Made by a program: the position numbers and the translations under genes. From positions 56,254 through 120,253 of the forward strand of contig NZ_KK211412.1 of the NCBI RefSeq assembly GCF_000622225.1: a DNA stretch of 64,000 nucleotides. Direction: 5' to 3'. Positions 41,011-49,905 of this stretch are shown one piece after another. The stretch's first letter is position 1; each line of letters begins with the position of its first letter. Origin of the DNA: Roseomonas mucosa ATCC BAA-692. GTDB taxonomy: Bacteria; Pseudomonadota; Alphaproteobacteria; Acetobacterales; Acetobacteraceae. The notes under the pieces are model-generated. The model worked only from the letters and a program-made list of their open reading frames with translations, was not told where the DNA came from and did not search any database.

Positions 41011-41060
41011 CCGCGAACCCGTTTTCCCACGGCCTCGGTCGCTGGCCGTCATTGCGACGT

Positions 41061-41172
41061 CATGCGCCCCGGCGCGACCCCGCCGGCAGCAAGCGCCAAC
41101 TCCCCGGGTCCAGGGCTCGAAGAGTCCTGGCGGATGGGGGCCGGGGGAAGGTAGGGCCTTCCCCCGGGACGG
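41061..41172. repeat. MITE-like element, copy B (right half)
   Basis: It contains CATGCGCCCCGGCGCGACCC (41061-41080), then GGTCCAGGGCTC...GAGTCCTGGCGGAT and a hairpin GGGGGAAGG...CCTTCCCCC (41143-41165). It aligns along its whole length with 7961-8072 of copy A. The left half with the TATCTCCCC palindrome is missing. It starts about 50 bp after the presumed IS1182 end. Confidence 0.65.
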
Positions 41173-41189
41173 AGCGACGCCGGACAGCC

Positions 41190-43025
41190 TCAGCGCAACG
41201 GCAGGACGAGCGGCACCAGCGCCACGCTGACCGCCATCACCAGCACGGCGAGGGGCAGGCCGATGCGGAGGAAGTCGCTGAAGCGGTAGCGGCCCGGGCC
41301 CATGACCAGGGTGTTCACCGGAGAGGAGACGGGGGTCATGAAGGCGGCGGAGGAGGCCAGGGCCACGATCATGGCGAAAGGATAGGGGGAAAGGCCGGTT
41401 TCCTGCGCGGTGGCGATGGCGACGGGGGTCATGAGCACCGCCGTGGCGGTGTTGGAGATGAAGAGGCCGGTGACGGCGGTCAGGGCGAAGAGGCTGGCCA
41501 GCAGGGCGTGGGGGCCGGCCTCGCCGACCGTGGCGATCAGCGCGTCGGCGGCCAGCGTGACGCCGCCGGTGCGCTGGAGGGCGAGCGAGAAGGGCAGCAT
41601 GCCGACGATGAGGACCAGGCTGGGCCAGTGGATGGCACGGTAGGCGCTGTCCATGTCCAGGCAGCGGAAGCCCAGCATCAGCAGGCCGGCGATGAAGGCC
41701 GCCTGGACGTTCGGGACCAGGCCGCTGACCATCAGCGCCACCATGACGGCGAGGCTGAGCAGGGCGTAGGGGGCGCGGGTGGCGGCGGGGGTGAGTTCCT
41801 CCAGGTCCTCCGGCTGGTTCAGCAGGAGCAGGTCGCGGCGGCCGCGCTGGGAGCGGCGGATATCCGTCCAGGGGCCGACCACCAGCAGGGAGTCGCCGGC
41901 CTGGAGGGGTTTTTCCAGCATGCCCTCGGCCACCGGGGCGTTGCCGCGCCGCATCCCCGCGACGGTCAGGCCGAGGCGGGAGCGTAGCTTCGCCTCCAGC
42001 ACCGACTTGCCGGTGAGCTCGGCACCGGGGGTGACGATCATCTCGGCGATGCCGACGGCGTGGGGGCGATGGGCGAGGTCGGAGTGTTCGATCGGCAGGG
42101 GCTGGAGGCCCAGGCGCCGGGTGATTTCCGCCAGATCCTGCGGGGTGGCGGGCAGTTCCACCAGCAGCTCGTCATCCGCGCGCAGCACGGTCTCGGCGTT
42201 GGGGCTGAAGATTTCGGTGCCGAAGCGGGCCGGGCGTTCCACCGCCATGACGTTGAGCCTGTGCCGTGCGCGCAGGGCCAGCTTGTCGAGCCGCTGGCCC
42301 GCCAGCGGGGAGCCGGCGCGCAGGCGCAGGCGGTGGGCGCGGTCCTGGAGGCGGTAGTCCTCGACGAGCTGGCGCAGGGTGGTGCGCGCACCAGGGGTGG
42401 TGCCGTCCTCGGCCGGGCCGGCGGAGAGCCGGCGGCGGGCCAGCAGCATGTAGCCGATGCCGAGCAGGAGGATGGGCAGGCCGAAGGGGGTGAAGCCGAA
42501 GAAGCCGAAGCCGGGCAGGCCCTGCCGTGTCAGTTCCGCCTGGACCACGAGGTTGGGGGCGGTGGCGACCAGGGTCATCATGCCGCTGATCAGGGCGGCG
42601 ACGCTGAGCGGCATCATGAGCTGGCCGGGCGGGATGCCGAGGCGGGTGCAGATGCGCAGCACCACGGGGATGAAGATCGCCACCACGCCGGTGGAGCTCA
42701 TCACCGAGCCGGTGAGGCCGACGATCAGCATCAGCAGCACCAGCAGGCGGGTGGCGCTGCCGCGGGCGCGGGCGAGCAGCCAGTCGCCGAGCCGGCGGGC
42801 GATGCCGGTGCGGACCAGGCCCTCGCCGACGACGAAGAGGGCCGCGACGAGCAGGACGCTGGCATCGCCGAAGCCGGCCAGGGCCTCCGGCACGGTGACG
42901 GTGCCAGTGAGGGGCAGGAGGAGCAGCATGAGCAGCGCCACCACATCCGTGCGGGGGCGGCCGGTCACGAACATCCCGATGGCCAGGCCGAGGAGGGCCA
43001 GCACCATGGCGAGCTGGGCGGTCAT
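41190..43025 (-). CDS. SLC13/CitMHS-type transporter with RCK_C domains
   Basis: A 611-residue inner-membrane permease with two transport halves (about 1-190 and 400-611) flanking two TrkA-C (RCK_C) regulatory domains (about 200-375; HRLRLRAGSPLAGQRLDKL and AEMIVTPGAELTGKSVLEAKL). GSVMSSTGVVAIFIPVVL and VTGLFISNTATAVLMTPVAIA are the two hairpin motifs of the DASS/SLC13 family, and MTPVSSPVNTLVMGPGRY lies close to the end. Family members carry sulfate, dicarboxylates or other anions with Na+. The ATG at 43025 is used; a GTG nine codons upstream is possible. It stands alone. Confidence 0.88.
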   Translation of the reverse strand: MTAQLAMVLALLGLAIGMFVTGRPRTDVVALLMLLLLPLTGTVTVPEALAGFGDASVLLVAALFVVGEGLVRTGIARRLGDWLLARARGSATRLLVLLMLIVGLTGSVMSSTGVVAIFIPVVLRICTRLGIPPGQLMMPLSVAALISGMMTLVATAPNLVVQAELTRQGLPGFGFFGFTPFGLPILLLGIGYMLLARRRLSAGPAEDGTTPGARTTLRQLVEDYRLQDRAHRLRLRAGSPLAGQRLDKLALRARHRLNVMAVERPARFGTEIFSPNAETVLRADDELLVELPATPQDLAEITRRLGLQPLPIEHSDLAHRPHAVGIAEMIVTPGAELTGKSVLEAKLRSRLGLTVAGMRRGNAPVAEGMLEKPLQAGDSLLVVGPWTDIRRSQRGRRDLLLLNQPEDLEELTPAATRAPYALLSLAVMVALMVSGLVPNVQAAFIAGLLMLGFRCLDMDSAYRAIHWPSLVLIVGMLPFSLALQRTGGVTLAADALIATVGEAGPHALLASLFALTAVTGLFISNTATAVLMTPVAIATAQETGLSPYPFAMIVALASSAAFMTPVSSPVNTLVMGPGRYRFSDFLRIGLPLAVLVMAVSVALVPLVLPLR

Positions 43026-43202
43026 CGGCGGGCCGGAAGACGATCGCGCCACGAGGGAGAGGTCATGCCGGTCCTTCCGCCGCCCTGGATCGTCCGGCCC
43101 CGAGGGGGCGTTCCCTCGGGGTGCTCCCCCTTGGGGCGCCCCGGCCGGTGCCGGGGCGGAAGGCGGGGCGGCCGGGATCTGGGGCGGGACTATCCCATTC
43201 CG

Positions 43203-43223
43203 CCGCCCGGGTGAACCGGGCGG
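43203..43223. repeat. GC-rich hairpin downstream of the cellulase gene
   Basis: An 8-bp stem CCGCCCGG (43203-43210) and CCGGGCGG (43216-43223) lies 34 bp beyond the cellulase stop. It lacks a T tract on either strand, so it may help end transcription or protect the 3' end of the mRNA but is not a classical terminator. Confidence 0.4.
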
Positions 43224-43256
43224 GGCGATATCAGGGCGGCGGCATCCCCACCCCGG

Positions 43257-45737
43257 TCAGAAGGCGAAGTCCACCTGTGCCGGATTGGCCTGCCCGCTGG
43301 CCAGGAAGCCGAAGCTGATCTCGCCATCGCCGGCAATGCCGCCGTTCCAGGCCGCGTTGTGGATGATGTAGCCACTGCTGGTGCGGGAAACGATCTCGGC
43401 GTTCCAGATCTGGGTGATCTCGTTGCTGATCTTCAGCTCGAACTCCCAGCCGGAAACCGTGGCGGCGCCTTCGTTGTGGACCGTGACAGCGCCCTGGAAG
43501 CCGTTGTTCCAGGCATTGGTGACGGCGAAGCTGGCGTCGAGGCCGCTGCCGGCGGAGCCCGTGCCGCCGGTTCCGCCGCCGGTCGAGCCCCCGGTGGAAG
43601 TGCCGGCGTCGTTGTTCAGGATGGTGGCGGTGGCGGTGCCGTCCAGGAGGGTGGCGCCGGAGGGGCTGGAGAGGACGAGGGAGAAGGTCTCGTCCGCCTC
43701 GGCCGCGCTGTCCGCCCTGATGGCGATGGCGACGGTCTTGCTGGTCTCGCCCGGGGCGAAGGTCAGCCTGCCGGAGGCGGCGGTGAAGTCCTCGGCCGTG
43801 GCGGTGCCGGGAACGGTGCCGAAGTCGACGGTGACGGCGGTGCCGGCGGCGGCGGAGAGGGTGACGGTGAAGAGCGCCACATGAGCGTCGCCCGCGGTGC
43901 CGGGGGTGGCGGTGCTGCCGTCGAGGCTGAACTGGATCGGCTGCAGCTCCGCCACCTTGGCGGCGTTCACCGAGGTCCAGTCATCCTGGAGGATGCCGCC
44001 GGTGTCGCCGGAATTCGGGTTCCAGGACCACCAGGTCCAGCTGATGCCCTGCTGGCCCGCGGCGATGTCGTGGGTGCCGTTGGCGTCGAGGTCGCCGGAG
44101 AGGTAGGCGGTGATCTTGTCGAGCCAGACGAGGTCCTTGGCGTCGGCCATCCTGCTGCCGAACTCGCCGAGATAGACCGGCGCGATGCCTTCCTTGTAGA
44201 TGTAGCCCCACATCTGGTCGAATTTCTGGGTCAGCGTGTCGCCGAAATTCGCGCCCTGGAACCAGGGCTGGGCATAGATCGAGTTCGGGTAGTCGTGGGC
44301 CGAGTAGACGAGCTTGTTGGCGACGTCGAGCGTGACGGGGCGGTCGCGCACGCCCATGAGGTTGCCGCCCCACCAGTAGTTCTGGCCGTCATAGGTGCCG
44401 ATGCCCTCGACGAAGATCAGCCAGTTCGGGTTGACCTCCCCGATCGCGTTGCCGGCGCGTTCCGCCGCCGCGGCCCAGTCGGTGGCGGTGCCGGTGCCCC
44501 AGGTGCCGTTATAGGGCTCGTTGTGCAGGTCGGCGCCGATGACGGTCGGATCGCCGGCATAGCGGGCGGCCAGCATCTGCCAGTCGCCGATCCACTGCGA
44601 TTCCGGATGCGCGTCGTCGTACCAGAGGCCGTTGCCGGAGGTGCCGGCGCCGGCATCGCTGCGGTGGTGGTCGAGGATGATGCGCAGGCCGACCTGGCCG
44701 GCATAGTCCACGATCCGGTCCATGATCTGGAGGCCGGTCAGGCCCTGCAGGTCGGGGTTCTTGCTGAAGTCGATGCCGCTGGGCATGCCGCCGTGCAGCA
44801 GGTCGGTGGAGAAGGGGAGGCGGATGGTGTTGAAGCCCAGATCCACCATCTGGTCCATCATCTCCTTGTAGCCGCGCGCCCAGAGGCCGTGCGGCGCCTC
44901 GTTGGAGGATTCCAGCCCGAACCAGTTCACCCCGGCGATCTTCACGATGTTGCCGCCGGCATCGACGATCTGGTTGCCCCGGGTGCTGAACCAGCCGGTG
45001 GCGGCGGTGCCCGTGCCGGAGGTGCCGAGATTGCCTTCCATGACGGAGACGTCGCTGACGCTGAGCTTCGGCGGGGCGGCGGCGGTGTCGTCGTTGAGGA
45101 TGGTGCCGGTGGCGCTGGCGCGGGCGATGGTGGCGCCGCTCGCATCGGAAAGGTTGAGCAGGAAGCTCTCGTTGGCCTCCACCAGTGTGTCGCCGGAGAC
45201 GGTGACGCTGACGGTCTTGCTGGTTTCCCCGGCTGCGAAGGTGAGGGTGCCGGAGGAGGCGGCATAGTCGCTGCCTGCCGTCGCGGTGCCGTCCGCCGTG
45301 GCGTAGTGCAGCGTGACCGGGCCGCTGGCAGCTTTGGACAGGGCGACGGTGAAGGTCAGGACCTTGCTGCCGCTGTTGCCCTCGGCGACCGAGACATCGG
45401 CGACGGAGAGCTCGGGCGGGGTGGCGGGGGGCGCGGCGGTGGTGCCGTTCAGGGCGAGGTTGGCGGCCTGGCTGCCGGCGGCGCCGGAGGTGGCCTGGAA
45501 GCCGAATCCGAGCTGGCCGTTGGCGGGAACGGTAGCGTTCCAGGACAGGTTCCGCACGACGTAGTGCGTGCCGACATGGCTGACGATCTCGCCGCCCCAA
45601 AGGTTGGTGATGGTGAAGGCGGCGTCGAATTCCACGAGCCAGCCGTTCAGGGCCGTGTCGCCCGCCTGGATGGCCATGTTCGCGACGAAGCCGGCGCCCC
45701 AGTCGCTGGCGACGTTGTAGGTCAGGGACGATGCCAT
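43257..45737 (-). CDS. Modular GH5 cellulase with two CBM2-like and Calx-beta modules
   Basis: An 826-residue glycoside hydrolase. Modules in order: CBM2-like cellulose-binding domain (1-98), Calx-beta domain (105-217), a 17-residue Calx-beta start (222-238), GH5 catalytic domain (about 245-595), a full Calx-beta domain (600-712), a Gly/Thr/Ser linker (713-732) and a second CBM2-like domain (733-826). GH5 residues are the acid/base E407 in DLHNEPY and the nucleophile E525 in YLGEFGS; DHHRSD and HDYPNS also fit. It should cut beta-1,4-glucan. No signal peptide precedes the first CBM; export by a type I system is possible but no exporter is adjacent. Confidence 0.92.
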   Translation of the reverse strand: MASSLTYNVASDWGAGFVANMAIQAGDTALNGWLVEFDAAFTITNLWGGEIVSHVGTHYVVRNLSWNATVPANGQLGFGFQATSGAAGSQAANLALNGTTAAPPATPPELSVADVSVAEGNSGSKVLTFTVALSKAASGPVTLHYATADGTATAGSDYAASSGTLTFAAGETSKTVSVTVSGDTLVEANESFLLNLSDASGATIARASATGTILNDDTAAAPPKLSVSDVSVMEGNLGTSGTGTAATGWFSTRGNQIVDAGGNIVKIAGVNWFGLESSNEAPHGLWARGYKEMMDQMVDLGFNTIRLPFSTDLLHGGMPSGIDFSKNPDLQGLTGLQIMDRIVDYAGQVGLRIILDHHRSDAGAGTSGNGLWYDDAHPESQWIGDWQMLAARYAGDPTVIGADLHNEPYNGTWGTGTATDWAAAAERAGNAIGEVNPNWLIFVEGIGTYDGQNYWWGGNLMGVRDRPVTLDVANKLVYSAHDYPNSIYAQPWFQGANFGDTLTQKFDQMWGYIYKEGIAPVYLGEFGSRMADAKDLVWLDKITAYLSGDLDANGTHDIAAGQQGISWTWWSWNPNSGDTGGILQDDWTSVNAAKVAELQPIQFSLDGSTATPGTAGDAHVALFTVTLSAAAGTAVTVDFGTVPGTATAEDFTAASGRLTFAPGETSKTVAIAIRADSAAEADETFSLVLSSPSGATLLDGTATATILNNDAGTSTGGSTGGGTGGTGSAGSGLDASFAVTNAWNNGFQGAVTVHNEGAATVSGWEFELKISNEITQIWNAEIVSRTSSGYIIHNAAWNGGIAGDGEISFGFLASGQANPAQVDFAF

Positions 45738-45873
45738 GGGCGAGGGCGTTCCGAATCCGAGTGTTGCAGCGCATGAGACATCAGGCGCAGAACAGTTGCA
45801 ATTCCGGAAACATGCTTTCGCGAAACGTCAAGAATGGGGGGCGTGCGGCGTCGCGCCCATGGTTGGCCCTGGT

Positions 45874-46080
45874 AGAGGCGCCGCCTCCCCCGGTCCCCCA
45901 CCGCTGGGAAGATCGTATCTCCCCAGACCACGCCCCGGGTTGGTGCTGGTGGCACCGGCAGTCGCCGGGAAGCCATGATTCCCGGCGCGATCCGGCATCG
46001 GCGAGCGCCAGCGAAGGGGAGGTCCAGGCCCCTCCAGGGCCCTGGTGGATAGGGTCCGGGGGAGGCAAGGCCTTTCCCGG
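45874..46080. repeat. MITE-like inverted-repeat element, copy C
   Basis: It occupies most of the 376-bp gap between the cellulase start and the thrC stop. The left hairpin AGAGGCGCCGCCTCCCCCGG (45874-45893) is nearly the reverse complement of the right hairpin GGGTCCGGGGGAGGCAAGGC (46052-46071), so the element has terminal inverted repeats. Inside are a decayed GGGAAGAT-CG-TATCTCCCC palindrome (45906-45924), CATGATTCCCGGCGCGATCC (45974-45993) and CCAGGGCCCTGG (46034-46045), all shared with copy A. Confidence 0.7.
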
Positions 46081-46113
46081 CTGGCCGTGGGGAAACTCCG
46101 GGGGCCGGAGGGT

Positions 46114-47520
46114 TCAGGCCCGGTTGCGGCGCGCGTGGCGGCGGACGGCGCCCTCGACCTGGGCGAGATCGCCGGGGAGGAGTTCCAGGCGTTCCTCGCG
46201 GGTGAAGAGGTCGGCGAGGTGCGGGGGGAGAGCGGGGCGGAAGCCGACTGCCTGTTCCGCCGCGTCGGGGAATTTCGCGGGGTGGGCAGTGGCGGCGACG
46301 ATCACCGGGATCGCCGGGTCCTCGGGCGCCAGGGCGCGGGCGGCGTAGGTGGCGGTGGCGCTGTGCGGGTCGGGCAGCCAGCCGGTGGTGGCGTGGACGC
46401 GGCGCATCTCCCGCAGCGTGCCCTCGTCGTCCAGGGCGACGCCGCGGAAGAGTTCCGCCGCGCGCTGCCAGGCGGCATCGGGGACGGGCATGCGGCCGGT
46501 TTCGCGGAAGCCGCGCATGGCCTGGGCGGTGGCGGCGGGGTCGCGGTCCAGGAGCTCGAAGAGCAGGCGCTCGAAGTTCGAGGAGACCTGGATGTCCATG
46601 CTGGGGGAGAGGGAGGGCTCCACCGGCCGGGCGGACATGTCATTGGCCGTGAAGAAGCGCGGCAGGATGTCGTTGCGGTTGGAGGAGATGATCAGCCGCT
46701 CGATCGGCAGGCCCATCTTCCGGGCCGCCCAGGCGGCCAGCACATTGCCGAAATTGCCGGTGGGGACGGAGACGGCGACCGGGCGGTCGGGGGCGCCGAG
46801 CGCCAGGGCGGCATAGGCGTAGTAGGGGATCTGGGCGGCGACGCGGGCCCAGTTGATCGAGTTCACCGCGGAAAGGTTCATCTCCCGCCGGAAGGGGGCG
46901 TCGGCGAACATCGCCTTCACGAGATCCTGGCAGGTGTCGAAATCGCCTTCCACGGCCAGGTTGTGGACGTTGGAGGCGAGAACGGTGGTCATCTGCCGGC
47001 GCTGCACCTCGGAGGTGCGGCCCTGCGGGTGCAGGATGACGATGTCGATGTTGGCGCGGTCGCGGCAGGCCTCGATGGCGGCGGAGCCGGTGTCGCCGGA
47101 GGTGGCGCCGACGATGGTCACGCGCTCGCCACGCTCGGCCAGGACATGGTCGAAGAGCCGGCCCAGGAGCTGCATCGCCATGTCCTTGAAGGCGAGCGTG
47201 GGGCCGTGGAAGAGCTCCAGCGCGAAGCTGCGGGTGTCGAGCTGCACCAGCGGGGCGATGGCGGGATGGTTGAAGGAGGCGTAGGCCTCCTCCGTCATGC
47301 GGCGCAGGGCGGCGTCCGGGATCGTGCCGCCGGTGAAGAGGCCGACGATGCGCGCGGCCAGTTCCGGATAGGGCAGGCCGCGCATCGCGCGCCATTCGGC
47401 GGCGGAGAGGGAGGGCCAGGTCTCGGGGGCGAAGAGGCCGCCATCCTCGGCCAGGCCGGCGAGCAGGACGCCCGGGAAGTCGCGGGCCGGAGCCTCGCCG
47501 CGGGTGGAGACGTATCGCAT
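46114..47520 (-). CDS. thrC: Threonine synthase
   Basis: PLP enzyme that converts O-phosphohomoserine to L-threonine, 468 residues, the long proteobacterial class. The N-terminus MRYVSTRGEAPARDF is diagnostic, the PLP lysine is K112 in HGPTLAFKDMAMQLLG, and TIVGATSGDTGSAAIEA and VPTGNFGNVLA bind the cofactor phosphate. The ATG at 47520 is set by the conserved start; an upstream in-frame start adds 13 unconserved residues. It is unusual only in standing alone without hom or thrB here. Confidence 0.97.
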   Translation of the reverse strand: MRYVSTRGEAPARDFPGVLLAGLAEDGGLFAPETWPSLSAAEWRAMRGLPYPELAARIVGLFTGGTIPDAALRRMTEEAYASFNHPAIAPLVQLDTRSFALELFHGPTLAFKDMAMQLLGRLFDHVLAERGERVTIVGATSGDTGSAAIEACRDRANIDIVILHPQGRTSEVQRRQMTTVLASNVHNLAVEGDFDTCQDLVKAMFADAPFRREMNLSAVNSINWARVAAQIPYYAYAALALGAPDRPVAVSVPTGNFGNVLAAWAARKMGLPIERLIISSNRNDILPRFFTANDMSARPVEPSLSPSMDIQVSSNFERLLFELLDRDPAATAQAMRGFRETGRMPVPDAAWQRAAELFRGVALDDEGTLREMRRVHATTGWLPDPHSATATYAARALAPEDPAIPVIVAATAHPAKFPDAAEQAVGFRPALPPHLADLFTREERLELLPGDLAQVEGAVRRHARRNRA

Positions 47521-47693
47521 GGGAGGCAGCGTATAGCCGGGTGGGCGGCAGGAAGCCATGCGGGATGAGGGGGGTGGGACGCGGGGCGCGGCTTCACCGA
47601 AGATTCCGGGACGAAGGCCGGGGTGGGCCGTTATGGGAGGGGTCCGGGCGGGAGGCCGCCCCGGAAACGGTCCTGGATGGAGCGGAGGGAATC

Positions 47694-48380
47694 GTGAAGA
47701 TCACGTTCTACGCGCATGCGAGCTTCCGGCTGGAGGCGGATGGGGTGGTGGTGATCACCGATCCCTACAAGCCGCCGCTCAGCCGCTTCGACCCGATCGA
47801 CGAGCCGGCGGACCTGGTGCTGATGAGCTCGGCCACCGACGAGTTCCATTCCGACCCCAGCCATATCCGGGGCGAGCCGGTGGTGATCAACACGCTGGAG
47901 CTGCCGCCCGAGGGGGTGGAGGTGCTGGGCATCCCGGTCCGCTCCTTTCCGGCCTATGAGAGCCTGACCTTCGACTTCCAGGCAGCGGCGGGGCGGGACC
48001 CGGATGCCAATGCGCTCTACCACTTCACCCTGGGCGGGCTGCGGGTGCTGCACATGGGCGATATCGGCAACCCGGTGGACCCGAGGCAGCTGGAGGCGCT
48101 GCGCGGGCAGGTGGACATCCTGCTGGCGCTGACCGGCGCGCATGCGACCATCGCGCTGGACGACCTGGACGCGGCGATCGAGGCCATCGGGCCGCGGGTG
48201 GTCATCCCGATGCACTATTACAACCCGCGCGGCATCCTGCAGATCGAGCCGGTCGAGACCTTCCTGGCGCGGGTGCCGCCGGGACGGGTAACGCGGGTCG
48301 GCGGGCCGAGCCTGGAACTGACCCCGGAGACGCTGCCGGCGGATGCGCCGCATGTCTATGTGCTGGAGCAGTCGCGCTGA
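47694..48380 (+). CDS. Metallo-beta-lactamase-fold protein with degenerate metal motif
   Basis: A 228-residue protein of the UlaG-like MBL family. The opening VKITFYAHASFRLEADGVVVITDPY is the usual beta-hairpin with the first histidine region, and LHMGDIGN and VVIPMHYYNP match later metal-site motifs. But the central HxHxDH motif is replaced by SSATDEFHSD, so only part of the dinuclear site is left. It may act with one metal, bind rather than hydrolyse, or be inactive. The GTG at 47694 follows GGAGG. A partial repeat (copy E) follows the gene. Confidence 0.85.
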   Translation: MKITFYAHASFRLEADGVVVITDPYKPPLSRFDPIDEPADLVLMSSATDEFHSDPSHIRGEPVVINTLELPPEGVEVLGIPVRSFPAYESLTFDFQAAAGRDPDANALYHFTLGGLRVLHMGDIGNPVDPRQLEALRGQVDILLALTGAHATIALDDLDAAIEAIGPRVVIPMHYYNPRGILQIEPVETFLARVPPGRVTRVGGPSLELTPETLPADAPHVYVLEQSR

Positions 48381-48419
48381 GGGCGTGATACGGACGGCGT
48401 TCCGCCCTGTGGCCGCCCG

Positions 48420-48445
48420 CCCGGGGAAAGGCAGGGCCTTTCCAC
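48420..48445. repeat. MITE-like element, copy E (terminal hairpin only)
   Basis: CCCGGGGAAAGGCAGGGCCT and the following TTCC form the same GGAAAGG/CCTTTCC hairpin that ends copies A-D. The rest of the element is not recognisable in the 176-bp gap before the M20 peptidase gene. Confidence 0.5.
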
Positions 48446-48556
48446 CACGGGGACGGAGCAACGGCGCCGGTCGGGCGCGGACCGGAGGTTGCCTGGCCTT
48501 GACCGGGCCGGGCAACGGGCGGAGCCTCCGCGCCCGGAATTCCGGAGGCCCCTGCC

Positions 48557-49840
48557 ATGAACGAGCTTTCCCCGCCTGCCATGTTGCCTGCGCTGCGGGA
48601 GGCCCTGGTCTCGGAAGGTGGGCCGGAGGTGGCGGGCGAGGTGACGCGGCTGCTGTCCGGCGAGGCGTTCCGCAAGGCGGATGCCTTCGTGCGGCAGGAC
48701 CATGAGCGCACGGTGTCGGAGATCATCCGCATCGCCGAGATCGCCTCGCCACCCTTTGGCGAGGCGAGGCGGGCGGCGGCCTATGGGGAGATGCTGCGGG
48801 CGCAGGGGCTCGCGGATGTGGCGCGGGACGCGCAGGGCAACGTCACCGCGCTGCGGCCCGGCACCGACCCGCAGGCGGGGCTGGTGGTGATCTGCTCGCA
48901 TCTCGACACGGTGTTCCCCGAGGGGACGGACGTGACCGTGAAGCGCGAGGGCACGGTGCTGCGCGGGCCGGGAGTAGGGGATAACAGCCGCGGCCTGGCG
49001 GTGAAGCTCGCCATCCTGCGGGCGCTGGATGCGGCGGGCATCCGGACGAAGGCGGGAATCCTGGTGCTGGCCTCGGTGGGCGAGGAGGGGGCGGGCGACC
49101 TGCGGGGGGTGAAGAGCTTCTTCCGCGAGCATCCGCTGCGCGACAGGGTGGCGGCCTTCGTGGCGGTGGACAGCCTGGAGACGGCGCGGCTGACCGTGGG
49201 GGCTGTGGGGAGCAAGCGCTACCGCGTCAGCTTCCGCGGGCCGGGCGGGCATTCCTTCGGCGCCTTCGGCCTGGTGAACCCGGTCTTCGCGCTGGCGCGG
49301 GCGGCGGACGACCTGTCGCGCATCCGCGTGCCGCCGGTGCCGCGCACCACCTTCTCCATCGGCAAGATCGGCGGCGGCACCTCGATCAACGCCATTCCGG
49401 AGGAGGCCTGGATGGAGGTGGACCTGCGGTCGGAATCCGCCGAGGAACTGGCGCGGCTGGAGGAGCGCTTCCTGGCCACGCTGCCGCAGGCGGCGGCGGA
49501 CGAGAATGCGGCGCGCGACGTGAAGCGCGGCGGCATCCAGGTCGAGGTGAGGCAGGTGGGCGACCGGCCAGCGGGGACGACGCCGCGCGAGGCGCGGATC
49601 GTGCGGCTGGCGGAGGCGGTGATCGCGGCGCGGGGCTATGCGCCGAAGCTGGAAGCGTCCTCGACGGACAGCAACATCCCGATCAGCCTGGGCATTCCGG
49701 CGGTCACCGTGGCCTCGGGCGGCAGGGGTGGGCGGGCGCACTCGCTGGAGGAATGGATCGACGTGGCGCCGGAGGAAAGCGCGAAGGGGATTGCCACGGC
49801 GCTGGGCATCATCGTGTCGGTGGCTGGCTTGGCGGGGTGA
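48557..49840 (+). CDS. M20-family metallopeptidase
   Basis: A 427-residue dizinc peptidase or deacylase of the ArgE/DapE/CPG2 clan. Metal ligands and catalytic residues are H115 and D117 in CSHLDTVF, D142 in GVGDNSRG (bridging), E176/E177 in VGEEGAGDL (general base and ligand), and the final ligand region GGRGGRAHSLEEW. The dimerisation domain lies about 205-320 (GPGGHSFGAFG). The pattern resembles tripeptidase T-like or carboxypeptidase members. Substrate unknown. It stands between a repeat remnant and a convergent tiny membrane-protein gene. Confidence 0.92.
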   Translation: MNELSPPAMLPALREALVSEGGPEVAGEVTRLLSGEAFRKADAFVRQDHERTVSEIIRIAEIASPPFGEARRAAAYGEMLRAQGLADVARDAQGNVTALRPGTDPQAGLVVICSHLDTVFPEGTDVTVKREGTVLRGPGVGDNSRGLAVKLAILRALDAAGIRTKAGILVLASVGEEGAGDLRGVKSFFREHPLRDRVAAFVAVDSLETARLTVGAVGSKRYRVSFRGPGGHSFGAFGLVNPVFALARAADDLSRIRVPPVPRTTFSIGKIGGGTSINAIPEEAWMEVDLRSESAEELARLEERFLATLPQAAADENAARDVKRGGIQVEVRQVGDRPAGTTPREARIVRLAEAVIAARGYAPKLEASSTDSNIPISLGIPAVTVASGGRGGRAHSLEEWIDVAPEESAKGIATALGIIVSVAGLAG

Positions 49841-49862
49841 CGGCGGGGCGTGCCGGGAGATG

Positions 49863-49893
49863 GGAAGGGCGGACCGTCAGGTCCACCCTTTCC
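49863..49893. terminator. Hairpin between convergent genes, possible bidirectional terminator
   Basis: GGAAGGGCGGACC (49863-49875), loop GTCA, then GGTCCACCCTTTCC (49880-49893) form a long stem with one bulge and one G-U pair. There is no T tract, so termination would be weak or factor-assisted. It lies between the M20 peptidase stop and the stop of the 26-residue protein. Confidence 0.45.
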
Positions 49894-49905
49894 GCCGGCT
49901 CTGCC

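Noticed and set aside
43359-45776. An 805-codon open frame on the plus strand opposite the cellulase gene
   Set aside because: The minus strand encodes recognisable CBM, Calx-beta and GH5 domains; the plus-strand product is Gly/Ala/Val/Asp filler.
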